A stretch of 64,000 nucleotides of DNA from G963691885 sp963691885 (GTDB lineage: Bacteria; Pseudomonadota; Alphaproteobacteria; UBA8366; Aestuariispiraceae): positions 1,240,001 through 1,304,000 of the forward strand of contig OY829843.1 in assembly GCA_963691885.1 (NCBI GenBank). The letters are read 5' to 3'. A program made the position numbers and the translations under genes. This document shows, piece by piece, positions 16,165 to 24,487 of this stretch. The notes under the pieces were generated by a model that had not been told where the DNA came from, searched no databases, and saw only the letters and a list, made by a program, of their open reading frames with translations. Positions within the stretch are counted from its first letter, which is position 1. Every line of letters starts with the position of its first letter.

Positions 16165-16854
16165 TTAAGAGAAGCGGATGTTTAGCCGGTATTTACCGCG
16201 CTTGTCTGACTGGATCAGCTTGCGCCATTCAGGCTGGCGTTTGAACAGATCAGAGATGCGGGTGCATTTGGAGCCTGCATCCGCCAGGACACGTTGGCCA
16301 TGGAGCCACGGGAATTCCGTTGTGGCTGCCTCGTAAAGGATGCGAACAACATCCGCCTGAATGGGACCCAACGTGTATTTGGTGTCCCCCAGCGTCACCT
16401 CAGCGAAGTTATTGCGCTGCTCAAAGTGCGTGGCCGTAGAGCGGGCAACACCACCGAGGCCATGTTTTGAGGCCGCACGGTCCCGCTCTTTGCGTCGAAC
16501 CACAAGCTCATCGCGCTTTACGCACACGCCCCCTTCGGGATGCAGCACGGATGTATAGCCTTCATAGGGACCATCAAAGGAATCGACCTTGAGTTCACCT
16601 TCGTGGAAAAGACGATAGACGTCGTGTTTCCTGAGATCCTGGAGGCCGTCGAACCAAACGCGCTCTTCAGGCACTGAATACCACTGCCCATCGTCATCTT
16701 CCTCGATGGAGCCGTTTTCCAGGTGGACGTGATAGAGCCGGACAGAAACCTTCAAAAGGCCGTTTTCTGCCAAATAGACGAGATCCCGATGGGGAATTCC
16801 CCATTGGTTTTCGATCTCCTCGAGGGAGAAATATTCTTTTTCAATGCCGGCCAT
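16165..16854 (-). CDS. hypothetical protein with N-terminal HTH-like segment, divergent from the repressor
   Basis: A 229-residue protein (start at 16854; a frame from 16866 adds four residues). The N-terminus (YFSLEEIENQWGIPHRDLVYL) looks like a MerR-like helix-turn-helix, and the C-terminus (LGPIQADVVRILYEA, then LFKRQPEWRKLIQSDKRGKY) is a conserved winged module seen in alphaproteobacterial prophage proteins of unknown function. It faces the repressor gene across a 104-bp region, the place of a cro-like or early regulator, so a DNA-binding regulatory role is plausible but unproved. Confidence 0.62.
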   Translation of the reverse strand: MAGIEKEYFSLEEIENQWGIPHRDLVYLAENGLLKVSVRLYHVHLENGSIEEDDDGQWYSVPEERVWFDGLQDLRKHDVYRLFHEGELKVDSFDGPYEGYTSVLHPEGGVCVKRDELVVRRKERDRAASKHGLGGVARSTATHFEQRNNFAEVTLGDTKYTLGPIQADVVRILYEAATTEFPWLHGQRVLADAGSKCTRISDLFKRQPEWRKLIQSDKRGKYRLNIRFS

Positions 16855-16893
16855 GGCACACCCCAAACGCTATCAGTGTTCCTCTTTTGTTTT

Positions 16894-16928
16894 ATCTTCT
16901 TGACGAAGATGAATCAATCCTTTTTAAT
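16894..16928 (+). promoter_or_regulatory. repressor promoter with overlapping operator-like dyad
   Basis: TTGACG (16900-16905), a 17-bp spacer and TTTAAT (16923-16928) make a good sigma70-type promoter for the repressor gene that starts at 16959. An inverted repeat atcttc-ttgac-gaagat (16894-16910) covers the -35 element, as expected for autoregulation by the S24-type repressor. Confidence 0.55.
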
Positions 16929-16958
16929 CCACATATTCCACAATCAGGGGATAACCCG

Positions 16959-17624
16959 ATGAAATACACGATGGCAGACAGGTTAAAAGCGCGCTCACGG
17001 CAGCTTGGCTTGAATGCTGGGCAAATCGCTGAGATTGCAGATATCAACAGGTCGTTCGTCTACGACATCATGCGCGGCAAGTCAGAAAATCCGAATCTCG
17101 CCAAACTTGATCAGGTAGCGGAAGTTCTGAAGGTTGAACGGAACTGGCTGCTTCATGGCATGGGAGATGTGGAAGGCGAGTCCCCCATCATTGTGGATCC
17201 GTCTGAGGCGTTCATTTCGATTCCATCTGTTGCCGTTTCCGCGTCTATGGGCGGCGGCACAGTTGTCGACGAAATTGAGGACGGGAAGCCGTACCACTTT
17301 CAGCGAGAGTGGATCCTTCACGATCTCAAGGCAGATCCTTCTCAGCTGAGGATCATGCATGTTGAAGGCGACAGCATGATGCCGACGTTGCATTCCGGTG
17401 ACGTCGTGTTGGTCGATATGCAGCGACGTTCTCCAACGCCACCAGGTATCTTTGTTCTGTTTGACGGGATGGGGCTCGTTGCCAAGCGGCTTGAGAATAT
17501 CCCCAACAATGATCCGCCTAAGGTTCGGGTCATCTCAGATAACACATTCTATAGCCCCTACGAGCGCACGGCTGATGAGATCCATATCATCGGGCGTATT
17601 CGTTGGTTCGCGAGGGAGATGTAG
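16959..17624 (+). CDS. prophage repressor: XRE helix-turn-helix plus S24 (LexA/CI-like) peptidase
   Basis: A 221-residue CI/C2-type repressor. Residues 5-65 are an XRE DNA-binding domain (LNAGQIAEIADINRSFVYDI) and the rest is an S24 autoprotease with Ser139 in EGDSMMPTL and Lys176 in LVAKRLE, so it should cleave itself upon RecA activation and release lysogeny. The start at 16959 follows AGGGG and matches the promoter at 16900-16928; the longer frame from 16887 would begin inside the promoter. The stop codon is directly followed by the ATG of the next gene, starting an unbroken rightward run of overlapping genes to 21,901. Confidence 0.9.
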   Translation: MKYTMADRLKARSRQLGLNAGQIAEIADINRSFVYDIMRGKSENPNLAKLDQVAEVLKVERNWLLHGMGDVEGESPIIVDPSEAFISIPSVAVSASMGGGTVVDEIEDGKPYHFQREWILHDLKADPSQLRIMHVEGDSMMPTLHSGDVVLVDMQRRSPTPPGIFVLFDGMGLVAKRLENIPNNDPPKVRVISDNTFYSPYERTADEIHIIGRIRWFAREM

Positions 17625-17888
17625 ATGTCCTATTCGACCGCCGCCCTTCATAGAAACCACAGCTGGCTTGGACCTGCAAAATGGACAGGAACGCTGGCTG
17701 GGATAGCAGGAGCGATCCTGGTTGCCTTGAATTTAGATGTGTCGGGCTATGGTTTTTTACTCTTCCTGGCATCGTCGCTGCTTTGGTGCGCGGCAGGTAT
17801 AGCTCAGCGCGATGACAGCTTGATCCTGCTGCAAGCGACCTTCGTCATCATAAACATCATTGGGATTTATCGATGGCTCGTCGTTTAA
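17625..17888 (+). CDS. small integral membrane protein in the repressor operon
   Basis: An 87-residue protein with three likely membrane spans (about residues 20-36, 41-60 and 66-85) and short loops. The ATG is immediately after the repressor stop codon and the 3' end overlaps the thermonuclease gene by 16 bp, so translation is coupled on both sides. I recognise no family. Small membrane proteins expressed with a repressor often act in superinfection exclusion or as effectors of abortive infection; here that is only a contextual guess. Confidence 0.65.
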   Translation: MSYSTAALHRNHSWLGPAKWTGTLAGIAGAILVALNLDVSGYGFLLFLASSLLWCAAGIAQRDDSLILLQATFVIINIIGIYRWLVV

Positions 17889-18562
17889 AAGCCGTCGAAG
17901 CGGCAGCGTTGATTGTAATTGCGACCATGGCGTTGCCCGTTACGGCAGCAGAGGCTGCAAATATCACAGGCATACCGACTGTCATTGATGGCGATACCAT
18001 AGATATCCATGGACAGCGTATTCGCCTACACGGTATCGATGCACCAGAGAGCAAACAGGTTTGTATATCTGGTGACGCAAAATATCGCTGTGGGCAGAAA
18101 GCAGCCTTGGCTCTGTCAGATAGAATTGGCAGAGGGTCTGTGACCTGCGAGGCGAAAGATAAAGACCGCTATGGTCGGGTGATCGCGGTTTGTTTCAAAG
18201 GCCAGGAAGACCTCAACAGCTGGCTCGTGTCGCAAGGGCTAGCTGTCGCCTATCGGCGATATTCGCAGGATTACGTTGGGCAAGAGAATAATGCGAAAGC
18301 TGCGTCCGTTGGCCTCTGGTCCGGCGATTTTGTTATGCCCTGGGATTGGCGACGAGGAAAACGGCTTGCTTTTGAGCAGGTGCCAGCGAGCCCCGGAGAT
18401 TGTGTGATCAAAGGCAACATCAGCAACAAAGGGGCGCGCATTTATCACGTTCCAGGTGGGCGTTGGTATGACAGGACAAGAATTGACGAGGCCAAGGGTG
18501 AGCGTTTTTTCTGCTCTGAAGCAGAAGCCACTGCTGCTGGGTGGCGGAGGTCTTCTCAATGA
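17873..18562 (+). CDS. secreted thermonuclease (staphylococcal nuclease-like)
   Basis: A 229-residue protein with a signal peptide (residues 1-29, basic start then AAALIVIATMALPVTAAEA) and an SNase domain: VIDGDTIDI, RIRLHGIDAPESKQVC and DRYGRVIAVC contain the Ca-binding acids and the catalytic Arg/Glu/Arg expected. After residue 165 there is the C-terminal module with GNISNKGARIYHVPGG and FCSEAEATAAGWR, common to alphaproteobacterial secreted thermonucleases. It would cleave DNA or RNA in the periplasm. It overlaps the upstream gene by 16 bp and the next gene's start by 4 bp. A barrier to incoming phage DNA is an attractive reading. Confidence 0.87.
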   Translation: MARRLKAVEAAALIVIATMALPVTAAEAANITGIPTVIDGDTIDIHGQRIRLHGIDAPESKQVCISGDAKYRCGQKAALALSDRIGRGSVTCEAKDKDRYGRVIAVCFKGQEDLNSWLVSQGLAVAYRRYSQDYVGQENNAKAASVGLWSGDFVMPWDWRRGKRLAFEQVPASPGDCVIKGNISNKGARIYHVPGGRWYDRTRIDEAKGERFFCSEAEATAAGWRRSSQ

Positions 18563-20292
18563 GCAACTCAATAAACTGGTATGATGAAAACGCGGTGTCC
18601 GTCTCGAAACAATACGAAAGCGTAAAGCCGCAGGAAGTTCATGCGTGGCTTATCGACCTACTGCCCAAACCAGCTGCATCGGTACTCGATGTTGGAGCTG
18701 GCAGCGGTCGTGATGCTGCATGGCTATCAAGCTTAGGATTTGATGTTGTTGCCGTAGAGCCCTCGAAAAAAATGAGGGATCAAGCCGTCACAAAACATGG
18801 AAGCTCAGCTTTTCGCCTTATCGATGACGCATTGCCTTCCCTTGGGAAGGTTACTCGGCTTGGTCTGTCATTTGACGTCATATTGGTCAGCGCAGTCTGG
18901 ATGCATTTGCCGTTGTCAGATCGAACAAGGGCATTCAGAAAATTGATCAACCTGCTCAAGCCAGGTGGACTGCTGGCCTTAACACTGCGTGATGGAGCTT
19001 TGAGCCAAGAGCGATCCTTTAACGCTGTCAGCCGAGAAGAAATCGAGGCTCTGGCGAAAAGTCATGGTGCTTTTGTTGAGTTTTGCTCAGACGAAAACGA
19101 CAAGCTGAAAAGATCAGACGTCAACTGGATACAGATGGCTGTTCGCTTGCCTGATGACGGAACTGGTGCGCTCCCACTTCTTCGACACGTCATCCTCAAC
19201 GACGATAAAAACTCAACCTACAAGCTCGCATTGCTTCGAAGCCTGTGTCGTGTGGCTGACGGTGCGGCGGGAATGGCGCGAACAAGAGACGATCAATTTG
19301 TCTCTGTTCCGCTGGGCTTGGTGGCGCTCACCTGGATTAGGCTCTTTAAACCCCTCCTGGCGGCAAACCTTCCTCAGAACCCATCAAACATGGGTTTCGA
19401 GAGACTGGGTTTTGTCAAAGAAGGCTTTAGAAAGCTGCAGCACATTTCTCACCTGGACCTGCGCGTTGGTCTCAGCATGACTGGCGACGATGCCAAGGCA
19501 CTGCATGCCGCGATAAAAGATGCGGCTGACACGATCACAAAAATGCCAGCCACGTATATGACCTACCCAGATGGTAGCGTAATCCTGCCTGTGGAGCGAC
19601 AAGGCCGACTGGTCCGCCCCGAAACCATCGTGCTTGATGAAGTGTATTTAAGTAGTTTTGGCGAGGTGCATATTCCCCGCCATCTTTGGAATGCGTTACA
19701 ACGGTTCGATGTTTGGATAGAGCCCGCGATCGTTTCCGAATGGGCACGCATCATAAAATCGTATCTGGAGCGACAAGGCCGTGAGATGGCTGACGCAGAC
19801 ATTGCAGCAGCCATGATTTGGGCTGAGCCAACCAGAGATGTCAGAATCCCACGTGACCAAGCGCAACGGCTCTCAGACGCGGGACGCTTGTTCTGCGTCT
19901 GGAGTGGCAAAAAGCTCTCAATCGCTGCGGCAGACCTTGACCATTGCTTCCCTTGGTCTGCTTGGCCATGCGGTGATTTATGGAACCTCCTACCAGCCGC
20001 TCGAAAAGTGAACCAGCAAGAGAAGAAGGCGAAGCTACCCTCCGATCGAATTCTGAACTCAGCCCGAGCCCGGTTTATAGATTGGTGGGGAGAGGCCTAT
20101 TTGGCTGAGAACAACGTTCTCGGCAATCGTTTTTGGCTGGAAGCTTCAGCGAGCTTGCCTGCAGTCTCCTCCCGAGACCAATCACTAGAGCAGCTTTTCG
20201 AAGCAGTGTGTTTCCAGAGATTGAAGCTCAAAACAGACCAACAGGTGCCTGAGTGGTCGGGAGATAAATATTGGAATGAAGGACCTGTCTGA
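18559..20292 (+). CDS. methyltransferase-HNH endonuclease fusion protein
   Basis: A 577-residue two-enzyme protein. Residues about 25-190 are a class I SAM-dependent methyltransferase (motif I LDVGAGSGRD at 43-52, VVAVEPS, then LLKPGGLLALTLRDG), of the small-molecule/RNA type rather than a DNA methylase because no DPPY-like motif is present. Residues about 370-530 end in an HNH-type site: Asp461-His462 in LDHCFPWS, Asn476 in DLWNLLPA and N-x3-K at 485-489. The middle (residues 200-360) is unrecognised. The ATG at 18559 follows GGCGGAGG and overlaps the nuclease stop. The next gene's ATG abuts its stop. I know no characterised system with this fusion. Confidence 0.78.
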   Translation: MSNSINWYDENAVSVSKQYESVKPQEVHAWLIDLLPKPAASVLDVGAGSGRDAAWLSSLGFDVVAVEPSKKMRDQAVTKHGSSAFRLIDDALPSLGKVTRLGLSFDVILVSAVWMHLPLSDRTRAFRKLINLLKPGGLLALTLRDGALSQERSFNAVSREEIEALAKSHGAFVEFCSDENDKLKRSDVNWIQMAVRLPDDGTGALPLLRHVILNDDKNSTYKLALLRSLCRVADGAAGMARTRDDQFVSVPLGLVALTWIRLFKPLLAANLPQNPSNMGFERLGFVKEGFRKLQHISHLDLRVGLSMTGDDAKALHAAIKDAADTITKMPATYMTYPDGSVILPVERQGRLVRPETIVLDEVYLSSFGEVHIPRHLWNALQRFDVWIEPAIVSEWARIIKSYLERQGREMADADIAAAMIWAEPTRDVRIPRDQAQRLSDAGRLFCVWSGKKLSIAAADLDHCFPWSAWPCGDLWNLLPAARKVNQQEKKAKLPSDRILNSARARFIDWWGEAYLAENNVLGNRFWLEASASLPAVSSRDQSLEQLFEAVCFQRLKLKTDQQVPEWSGDKYWNEGPV

Positions 20293-21216
20293 ATGACTTA
20301 CGAAGCTAATGCCCGAAGAAACCGTTCAATAGGTGCATTCATTGGCTTAGCGATTGGTGATGCGCTCGGCGCTCCAATTCAGTTTAAGCGGCGCGATACT
20401 TATGAGCACGTTTCCGGCTATACGGCCGGAGGCACCTATCAACTGGAGCCTGGCTACTGGACGGATGACACTAGCATGGCTCTTTGCTTGGCGGAGACCC
20501 TGCTCAGCAAAGGGAACTATGACCCAGTTGATTTTGGAGACCGCCTCGTCCGTTGGGTGGACGAAGGTTACAACTCATCGCTCCCAAAATGCTTTGATAT
20601 TGGCCAAACAACGCTAAGGGCAATTGGCGCCTATCGCCGCTATGGCCATGATGATTGCGGTGTCACAGGTGAATGGGCGGGCGGCAACGGCAGCATAATG
20701 CGGTTAGCTCCTGTTCCGATTTTCTATCAGAAAGACGGCAGGTTGGCAGACGAGGTTTCAGTCACACAGGGCATTCTCACGCATAACCATGAAGTTCCAA
20801 ATGATGGGTGCCGCCTGTTATCCAAAATCATATTCGAAGGCATCAGAACAGGCGATAAGGGCTCTGCATTAAGCTCTGTCGAGACACTCCGCGTTGCTGA
20901 TAAAATCTCTCATGTAATAAACCGCGAGTACGAAGAGAAAGAACGGGACGACATCAAATCAGATGGCTACGTTGTTTCAACTCTCGAAGCCGCAATGTGG
21001 TCAGTCTGGAAGACTGATAATTTTGAAGATGCGCTCTTGCTCGCTGTAAACCTTGGTGACGACGCAGACACTGTAGGTGCCGTCGCGGGACAAATTGCCG
21101 GAGCAATTTACGGTATCGATGGGATCCCTAATGAATGGGTGTCACAGCTCGCAGAAAGCTCTCGCATCCTCGACATTGGCCACCAATTGTTTGAACGTCG
21201 ACGTTCGAATGAATGA
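20293..21216 (+). CDS. ADP-ribosylglycohydrolase family protein
   Basis: A 307-residue ARH/DraG-fold enzyme that should remove ADP-ribose from a modified protein, nucleic acid or small molecule. All metal-site motifs are present: FIGLAIGDALGAPIQF, WTDDTSM (TDDT at 57-60), the GNGSIMRLAPVPI loop, ILTHNHEVPND and LGDDADTVGAVAGQIAGA (DDADT at 256-260), so the two-magnesium centre appears intact. It abuts the methyltransferase-HNH gene and overlaps the next gene by 8 bp. It could act as the antidote or regulator in a module using ADP-ribosylation, yet no ADP-ribosyltransferase is recognisable nearby. Confidence 0.9.
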   Translation: MTYEANARRNRSIGAFIGLAIGDALGAPIQFKRRDTYEHVSGYTAGGTYQLEPGYWTDDTSMALCLAETLLSKGNYDPVDFGDRLVRWVDEGYNSSLPKCFDIGQTTLRAIGAYRRYGHDDCGVTGEWAGGNGSIMRLAPVPIFYQKDGRLADEVSVTQGILTHNHEVPNDGCRLLSKIIFEGIRTGDKGSALSSVETLRVADKISHVINREYEEKERDDIKSDGYVVSTLEAAMWSVWKTDNFEDALLLAVNLGDDADTVGAVAGQIAGAIYGIDGIPNEWVSQLAESSRILDIGHQLFERRRSNE

Positions 21217-21901
21217 GGCAGCCAGCGCGAACAGGGCGCTGGAAGTCATTCTCTCTGGCATTCAAGCCGGTGATGACAACGGCGGCCCTTCTCAGGTCTC
21301 TAGGTTGCTCTCTGAAAGCCTCGCTCAGAAAAAAGCATTCGACCCTCACGACATTGCAAACCAGTATCTAAACTGGTGGCAATCAGGCGCTTTCGATACC
21401 GGGCCAGTGTTCGCCCTAGTGTTCAGCAAAGTTTCAAAGGGTATGGAACAAGACACAGCTGTTCGGGAAGCTGACGCCCTCCTGGATGGCGGGACGGCAG
21501 GGTGCAATCCAGCTCATCGCATCGCACCATTGGCCGCTTTCCAATTTATCGAGACCGTAGACATCCCATCTATCGCGCGTTTGGAGGCGAGGCTAACGCA
21601 TTGGCACCCTCACGCAGGTGATGCTGCGTCCATAGTGGCTTTGTTGTGTCGGTTTATGATTGAAGGAAATAGCTGGGAAACATCAAAAGCCCTGACTGAG
21701 AGATCTGACCCCGATGGGTGGCAGGTCATCTTTGATGGCATGATCTCTGAGGGTGGGTATGCACCTGACGTTGTTAGGACAGCCATTCACTTTCTGGATG
21801 AAAAGCAAAATCTAGATCAGGCGAAGGCATTTGCGGGCCCCGCAAACTATTCGCCGGTGCTGGTTGGGGTCTTTGAGGCAGTTAGAGATACGTATTGCTG
21901 A
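21209..21901 (+). CDS. divergent ADP-ribosylglycohydrolase-like protein
   Basis: A 230-residue protein I read as a shortened, degenerate ARH-fold paralogue: GIQAGDDNGGP (18-27) sits where GxAxGDALGAP should be; QSGAFDTG (58-65), GCNPAHRIAPLA (98-109), THWHPHAGDA (130-139) and ANYSPVLVGVFEAVR near the C-terminus follow the family in order. The TDDT metal motif and the C-terminal DDADT motif are missing, so hydrolase activity is doubtful; it may bind the partner enzyme or ADP-ribose without hydrolysis. The start at 21209 (MNEAAS) overlaps the upstream stop in ATGAATGA. It ends the repressor-headed gene run. Confidence 0.65.
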   Translation: MNEAASANRALEVILSGIQAGDDNGGPSQVSRLLSESLAQKKAFDPHDIANQYLNWWQSGAFDTGPVFALVFSKVSKGMEQDTAVREADALLDGGTAGCNPAHRIAPLAAFQFIETVDIPSIARLEARLTHWHPHAGDAASIVALLCRFMIEGNSWETSKALTERSDPDGWQVIFDGMISEGGYAPDVVRTAIHFLDEKQNLDQAKAFAGPANYSPVLVGVFEAVRDTYC

Positions 21902-22024
21902 GACACTTCATTCCCGGATGCGTGCGCATGCTTTTTTCTCTTCGCGCGATCACTAACGCACTGAATCAAATGGGAATTCCAATCTGAAGAGTTCATCATG
22001 TCTTCGTTGAGGAGACAATACACG

Positions 22025-22216
22025 ATGAATTTTTTAGACCAAAATGAAATGCCCAAAGGCGATCGGCTTGCTGAGCTCGGAGCTATCCTGGCCATCGGCC
22101 TCATCCGCATCAAACACCGAAAGTCAAGGGAACTAACTGCCCTATCGGGAGACAGTTACCTACACATTTTCCCTGACCAATGCCGTCATGAAACCGTTGA
22201 ATTTGACGTGGAGTAA
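22025..22216 (+). CDS. small conserved protein of the serine-recombinase cassette
   Basis: A 63-residue protein (MNFLDQNEMPKGDRLAELGA, ILAIGLIRIKHRKSREL). The start at 22025 has GAGGAG upstream. The sequence type, a short protein just before a DUF2924 gene and a serine recombinase, recurs in alphaproteobacterial prophages and islands. Its role is unknown. It lies 5 bp before the DUF2924 gene. Between the previous gene and this one is a 123-bp gap with a weak hairpin followed by six T residues near 21930. Confidence 0.68.
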   Translation: MNFLDQNEMPKGDRLAELGAILAIGLIRIKHRKSRELTALSGDSYLHIFPDQCRHETVEFDVE

Positions 22217-22221
22217 TACCA

Positions 22222-22668
22222 ATGACGGAAACTGTAATCACAAGACTGGCAGCTTTGAAGGAAACGCCTACGGCTGACCTTCGGATCCTTTGGCGCAAGC
22301 TTTATGAAACGGAGCCACCTCGCCAGAACAGAAAGTACCTTGAAAGCCGCTTGGCCTATCGCATCCAGGAGCTCGCCTACGGTGGCCTGAAGCCAGCGAC
22401 GACGGAACGCCTCAAGGCCATGGGAGAAAACCTGGATGGGGGAAACGTAAGGCAGCGGCGTATTCGAGCCGATCTCCATCCCACCCCCGGCACACGGCTT
22501 ATTCGTGAATACAAAGGCATCGAATATTGCGTCGATGTTACTCAGGATGGTTTTGAATATGACGGTCGCCCGTTCAAATCACTGTCTACTGTCGCTCGTG
22601 CCATTACGGGCACGAGGTGGAACGGCTGGGTGTTTTTTGGTCTTCGTAAAGCAGGAGAAGTCCAATGA
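22222..22668 (+). CDS. DUF2924 family protein
   Basis: A 148-residue protein with the DUF2924 hallmarks: LWRKLYETEPPRQNRKYLESRLAYR-type helical start (about residues 24-48), then PGTRLIREYKGIEYCVDV and YDGRPFKSLSTVARAITGTRWNG, a pseudo-EF-hand-like binding module shared with phage-associated proteins. DUF2924 genes nearly always precede large serine recombinases in Alphaproteobacteria, and here the stop overlaps the recombinase ATG by 4 bp. A role in recombinase control or directionality is suggested by this constant linkage but is not established. Confidence 0.88.
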   Translation: MTETVITRLAALKETPTADLRILWRKLYETEPPRQNRKYLESRLAYRIQELAYGGLKPATTERLKAMGENLDGGNVRQRRIRADLHPTPGTRLIREYKGIEYCVDVTQDGFEYDGRPFKSLSTVARAITGTRWNGWVFFGLRKAGEVQ

Positions 22669-23981
22669 AGCAGATGCCCATGCGAAAAACCAGATGCGCT
22701 GTCTACACGCGTAAATCCAGCGAGGAAGGCCTCGAGCTGGAGTTCAACAGCCTTCATGCCCAGCGTGAGGCTTGCGAAGCTTATATCGCCAGCCAGAAGC
22801 AGGAAGGCTGGATCCTCGTTCCTGATTTCTATGACGACGGAGGCATCTCCGGCGGCACCCTTGAGCGACCAACTCTTCAGAGACTTCTCGAAGACATTCA
22901 GTCCGGCCTTGTTGATGTCGTCGTCGTTTACAAGATTGACCGGCTGAGTCGGTCGTTGATGGATTTTGCAAAGCTCGTCGATATTTTCGATCGGCACAAC
23001 GTCACTTTCGTATCGGTGACCCAATCATTCAATACAACCAATTCCATGGGGCGATTGACGCTCAACATTCTTCTGTCATTCGCTCAGTTTGAGCGGGAAG
23101 TATCTGGGGAACGCATTCGGGACAAGATCGCAGCCAGCCGTAAAAAAGGCCTTTGGATGGGAGGCAATGTGCCCCTTGGATATGACGTGAAAGACAAGAA
23201 GCTCGTCATCAATGAAGATGAGGCCAAAATTATCAGGATGATTTTCGATCGGTTCCCGACGGTTGGCTCGGCCACCATCTTGGCAAAGCGACTAGCTGAA
23301 GAAGATGTCAGGACAAAGAAGGGTCGTCATATTGATAAGGGCTACATGTACAAGCTGCTCAACAATGAGACCTACCTTGGCAAAGCCGTCCATAAAGGCA
23401 CGGCTTACTCCGGCGTTCATGAGGCGATCATCACCCAGGAACAGTGGGACAAGGTTCGCACCATCTTAAAGCGAAACCCTCAACGGCGGGCGGGCCACTC
23501 TCGTCGGCAAGTTCCTGCTCTTCTCAAAGGCATCATATTCGGCGCTGATGGCCGGGCCATGACGCCGACCCATACGAAAAAGAAGAACAATCGCCTATAT
23601 CGATATTACGTCGCGGCGCGACTTCTTAAGGGTGAAAACCCACCCGGTATAGTTCGGAGCGTCCCTGCAGGGGAAATAGAGGCCGCAGTCATTGATCATG
23701 TTCGGGGCTTGCTTCGTGCGCCGGAAATCATCGTCGCCACCTGGAGGGAAGCGCACAAACAAGACGAGACAATATCGGAAAACGAAGTCCGGGAGGCTCT
23801 TCAGGACATGGATCCGATTTGGGATGAACTCTTCCCTTATGAGCAAGCCCGGGTCCTTCAGTTATTGGTCGAGCGGGTAGAAGTTCATCCGAACGGATTG
23901 GAGATCAAATTCCGGATGGATGGCCTTGAAACGTTAGTTGCCGAGATCAGGGCTAGCCTCAAAAGCCGAGAGGCTGCTTAA
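22665..23981 (+). CDS. serine recombinase (probable prophage integrase)
   Basis: A 438-residue recombinase. The N-terminal resolvase domain has YTRKSSEEGLELEFNSLHAQ (catalytic Ser at about 18-19) and VVYKIDRLSRSLMDF, followed by GRLTLNILLSFAQFERE. The recombinase domain (about 175-300) contains NEDEAKIIRMIF and MYKLLNNETYLGKAVHKG. It is somewhat shorter than large phiC31-type integrases and has no cysteine zinc ribbon. It is probably the integrase of the prophage, because the only other integrase in the window is truncated. It overlaps both neighbours by 1-4 bp. Confidence 0.92.
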   Translation: MKQMPMRKTRCAVYTRKSSEEGLELEFNSLHAQREACEAYIASQKQEGWILVPDFYDDGGISGGTLERPTLQRLLEDIQSGLVDVVVVYKIDRLSRSLMDFAKLVDIFDRHNVTFVSVTQSFNTTNSMGRLTLNILLSFAQFEREVSGERIRDKIAASRKKGLWMGGNVPLGYDVKDKKLVINEDEAKIIRMIFDRFPTVGSATILAKRLAEEDVRTKKGRHIDKGYMYKLLNNETYLGKAVHKGTAYSGVHEAIITQEQWDKVRTILKRNPQRRAGHSRRQVPALLKGIIFGADGRAMTPTHTKKKNNRLYRYYVAARLLKGENPPGIVRSVPAGEIEAAVIDHVRGLLRAPEIIVATWREAHKQDETISENEVREALQDMDPIWDELFPYEQARVLQLLVERVEVHPNGLEIKFRMDGLETLVAEIRASLKSREAA

Positions 23982-24388
23982 TGTCTCGGACCAAGCTCAG
24001 CCCAGATGGGAAAACGATGACCGTCAGCATTCCAATGTCCTTCACCATTCGTGGAGGGCGGAAGCTGGTGGTTTCTCCCGATGGATCAGATTGGAAAAAA
24101 CCGCGCCACCGGATCGATAACACCATGGTCAAAGCGCTGGCTCGGGCTTTCCGGTGGCAGAGGCTCCTTGAGAGCGGGCAGTACGCCACCATCGAAGAAA
24201 TCGCCAAGGCAGAAAAGATCAACACATCCTATATCAGCCGCATTCTGCGGCTGACTTTGTTGTCGCCTGAGATTGTCGAGATGATCCTGGATGGCCGCCA
24301 GCCAACGTCCATGACACTCAAAAGCCTGCAGACAAGCTTTCCGGTTGATTGGGAAGCGCAGCGCGAAATGCTTCTGACAGCCGATTAA
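23981..24388 (+). CDS. helix-turn-helix partner protein of the serine recombinase
   Basis: A 135-residue protein that overlaps the recombinase stop by 1 bp. The middle carries MVKALARAFRWQRLLESGQY and the helix-turn-helix IEEIAKAEKINTSYISRILR, so it binds DNA. The end SLQTSFPVDWEAQREML is typical of this recombinase-linked family, often labelled bacteriophage-related protein. It could be a directionality factor or repressor of the recombinase. This is the last gene of the DUF2924-recombinase cassette. Confidence 0.8.
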   Translation: MSRTKLSPDGKTMTVSIPMSFTIRGGRKLVVSPDGSDWKKPRHRIDNTMVKALARAFRWQRLLESGQYATIEEIAKAEKINTSYISRILRLTLLSPEIVEMILDGRQPTSMTLKSLQTSFPVDWEAQREMLLTAD

Positions 24389-24487
24389 CCTTTAGCGTTC
24401 GGTCAAAGCGGCTGGGGCTAGATGGCCTCATGGTGTATGATCACGAGAATCAATTTAGAACACTGTTTCTCGACTAAGGTTGTCACA

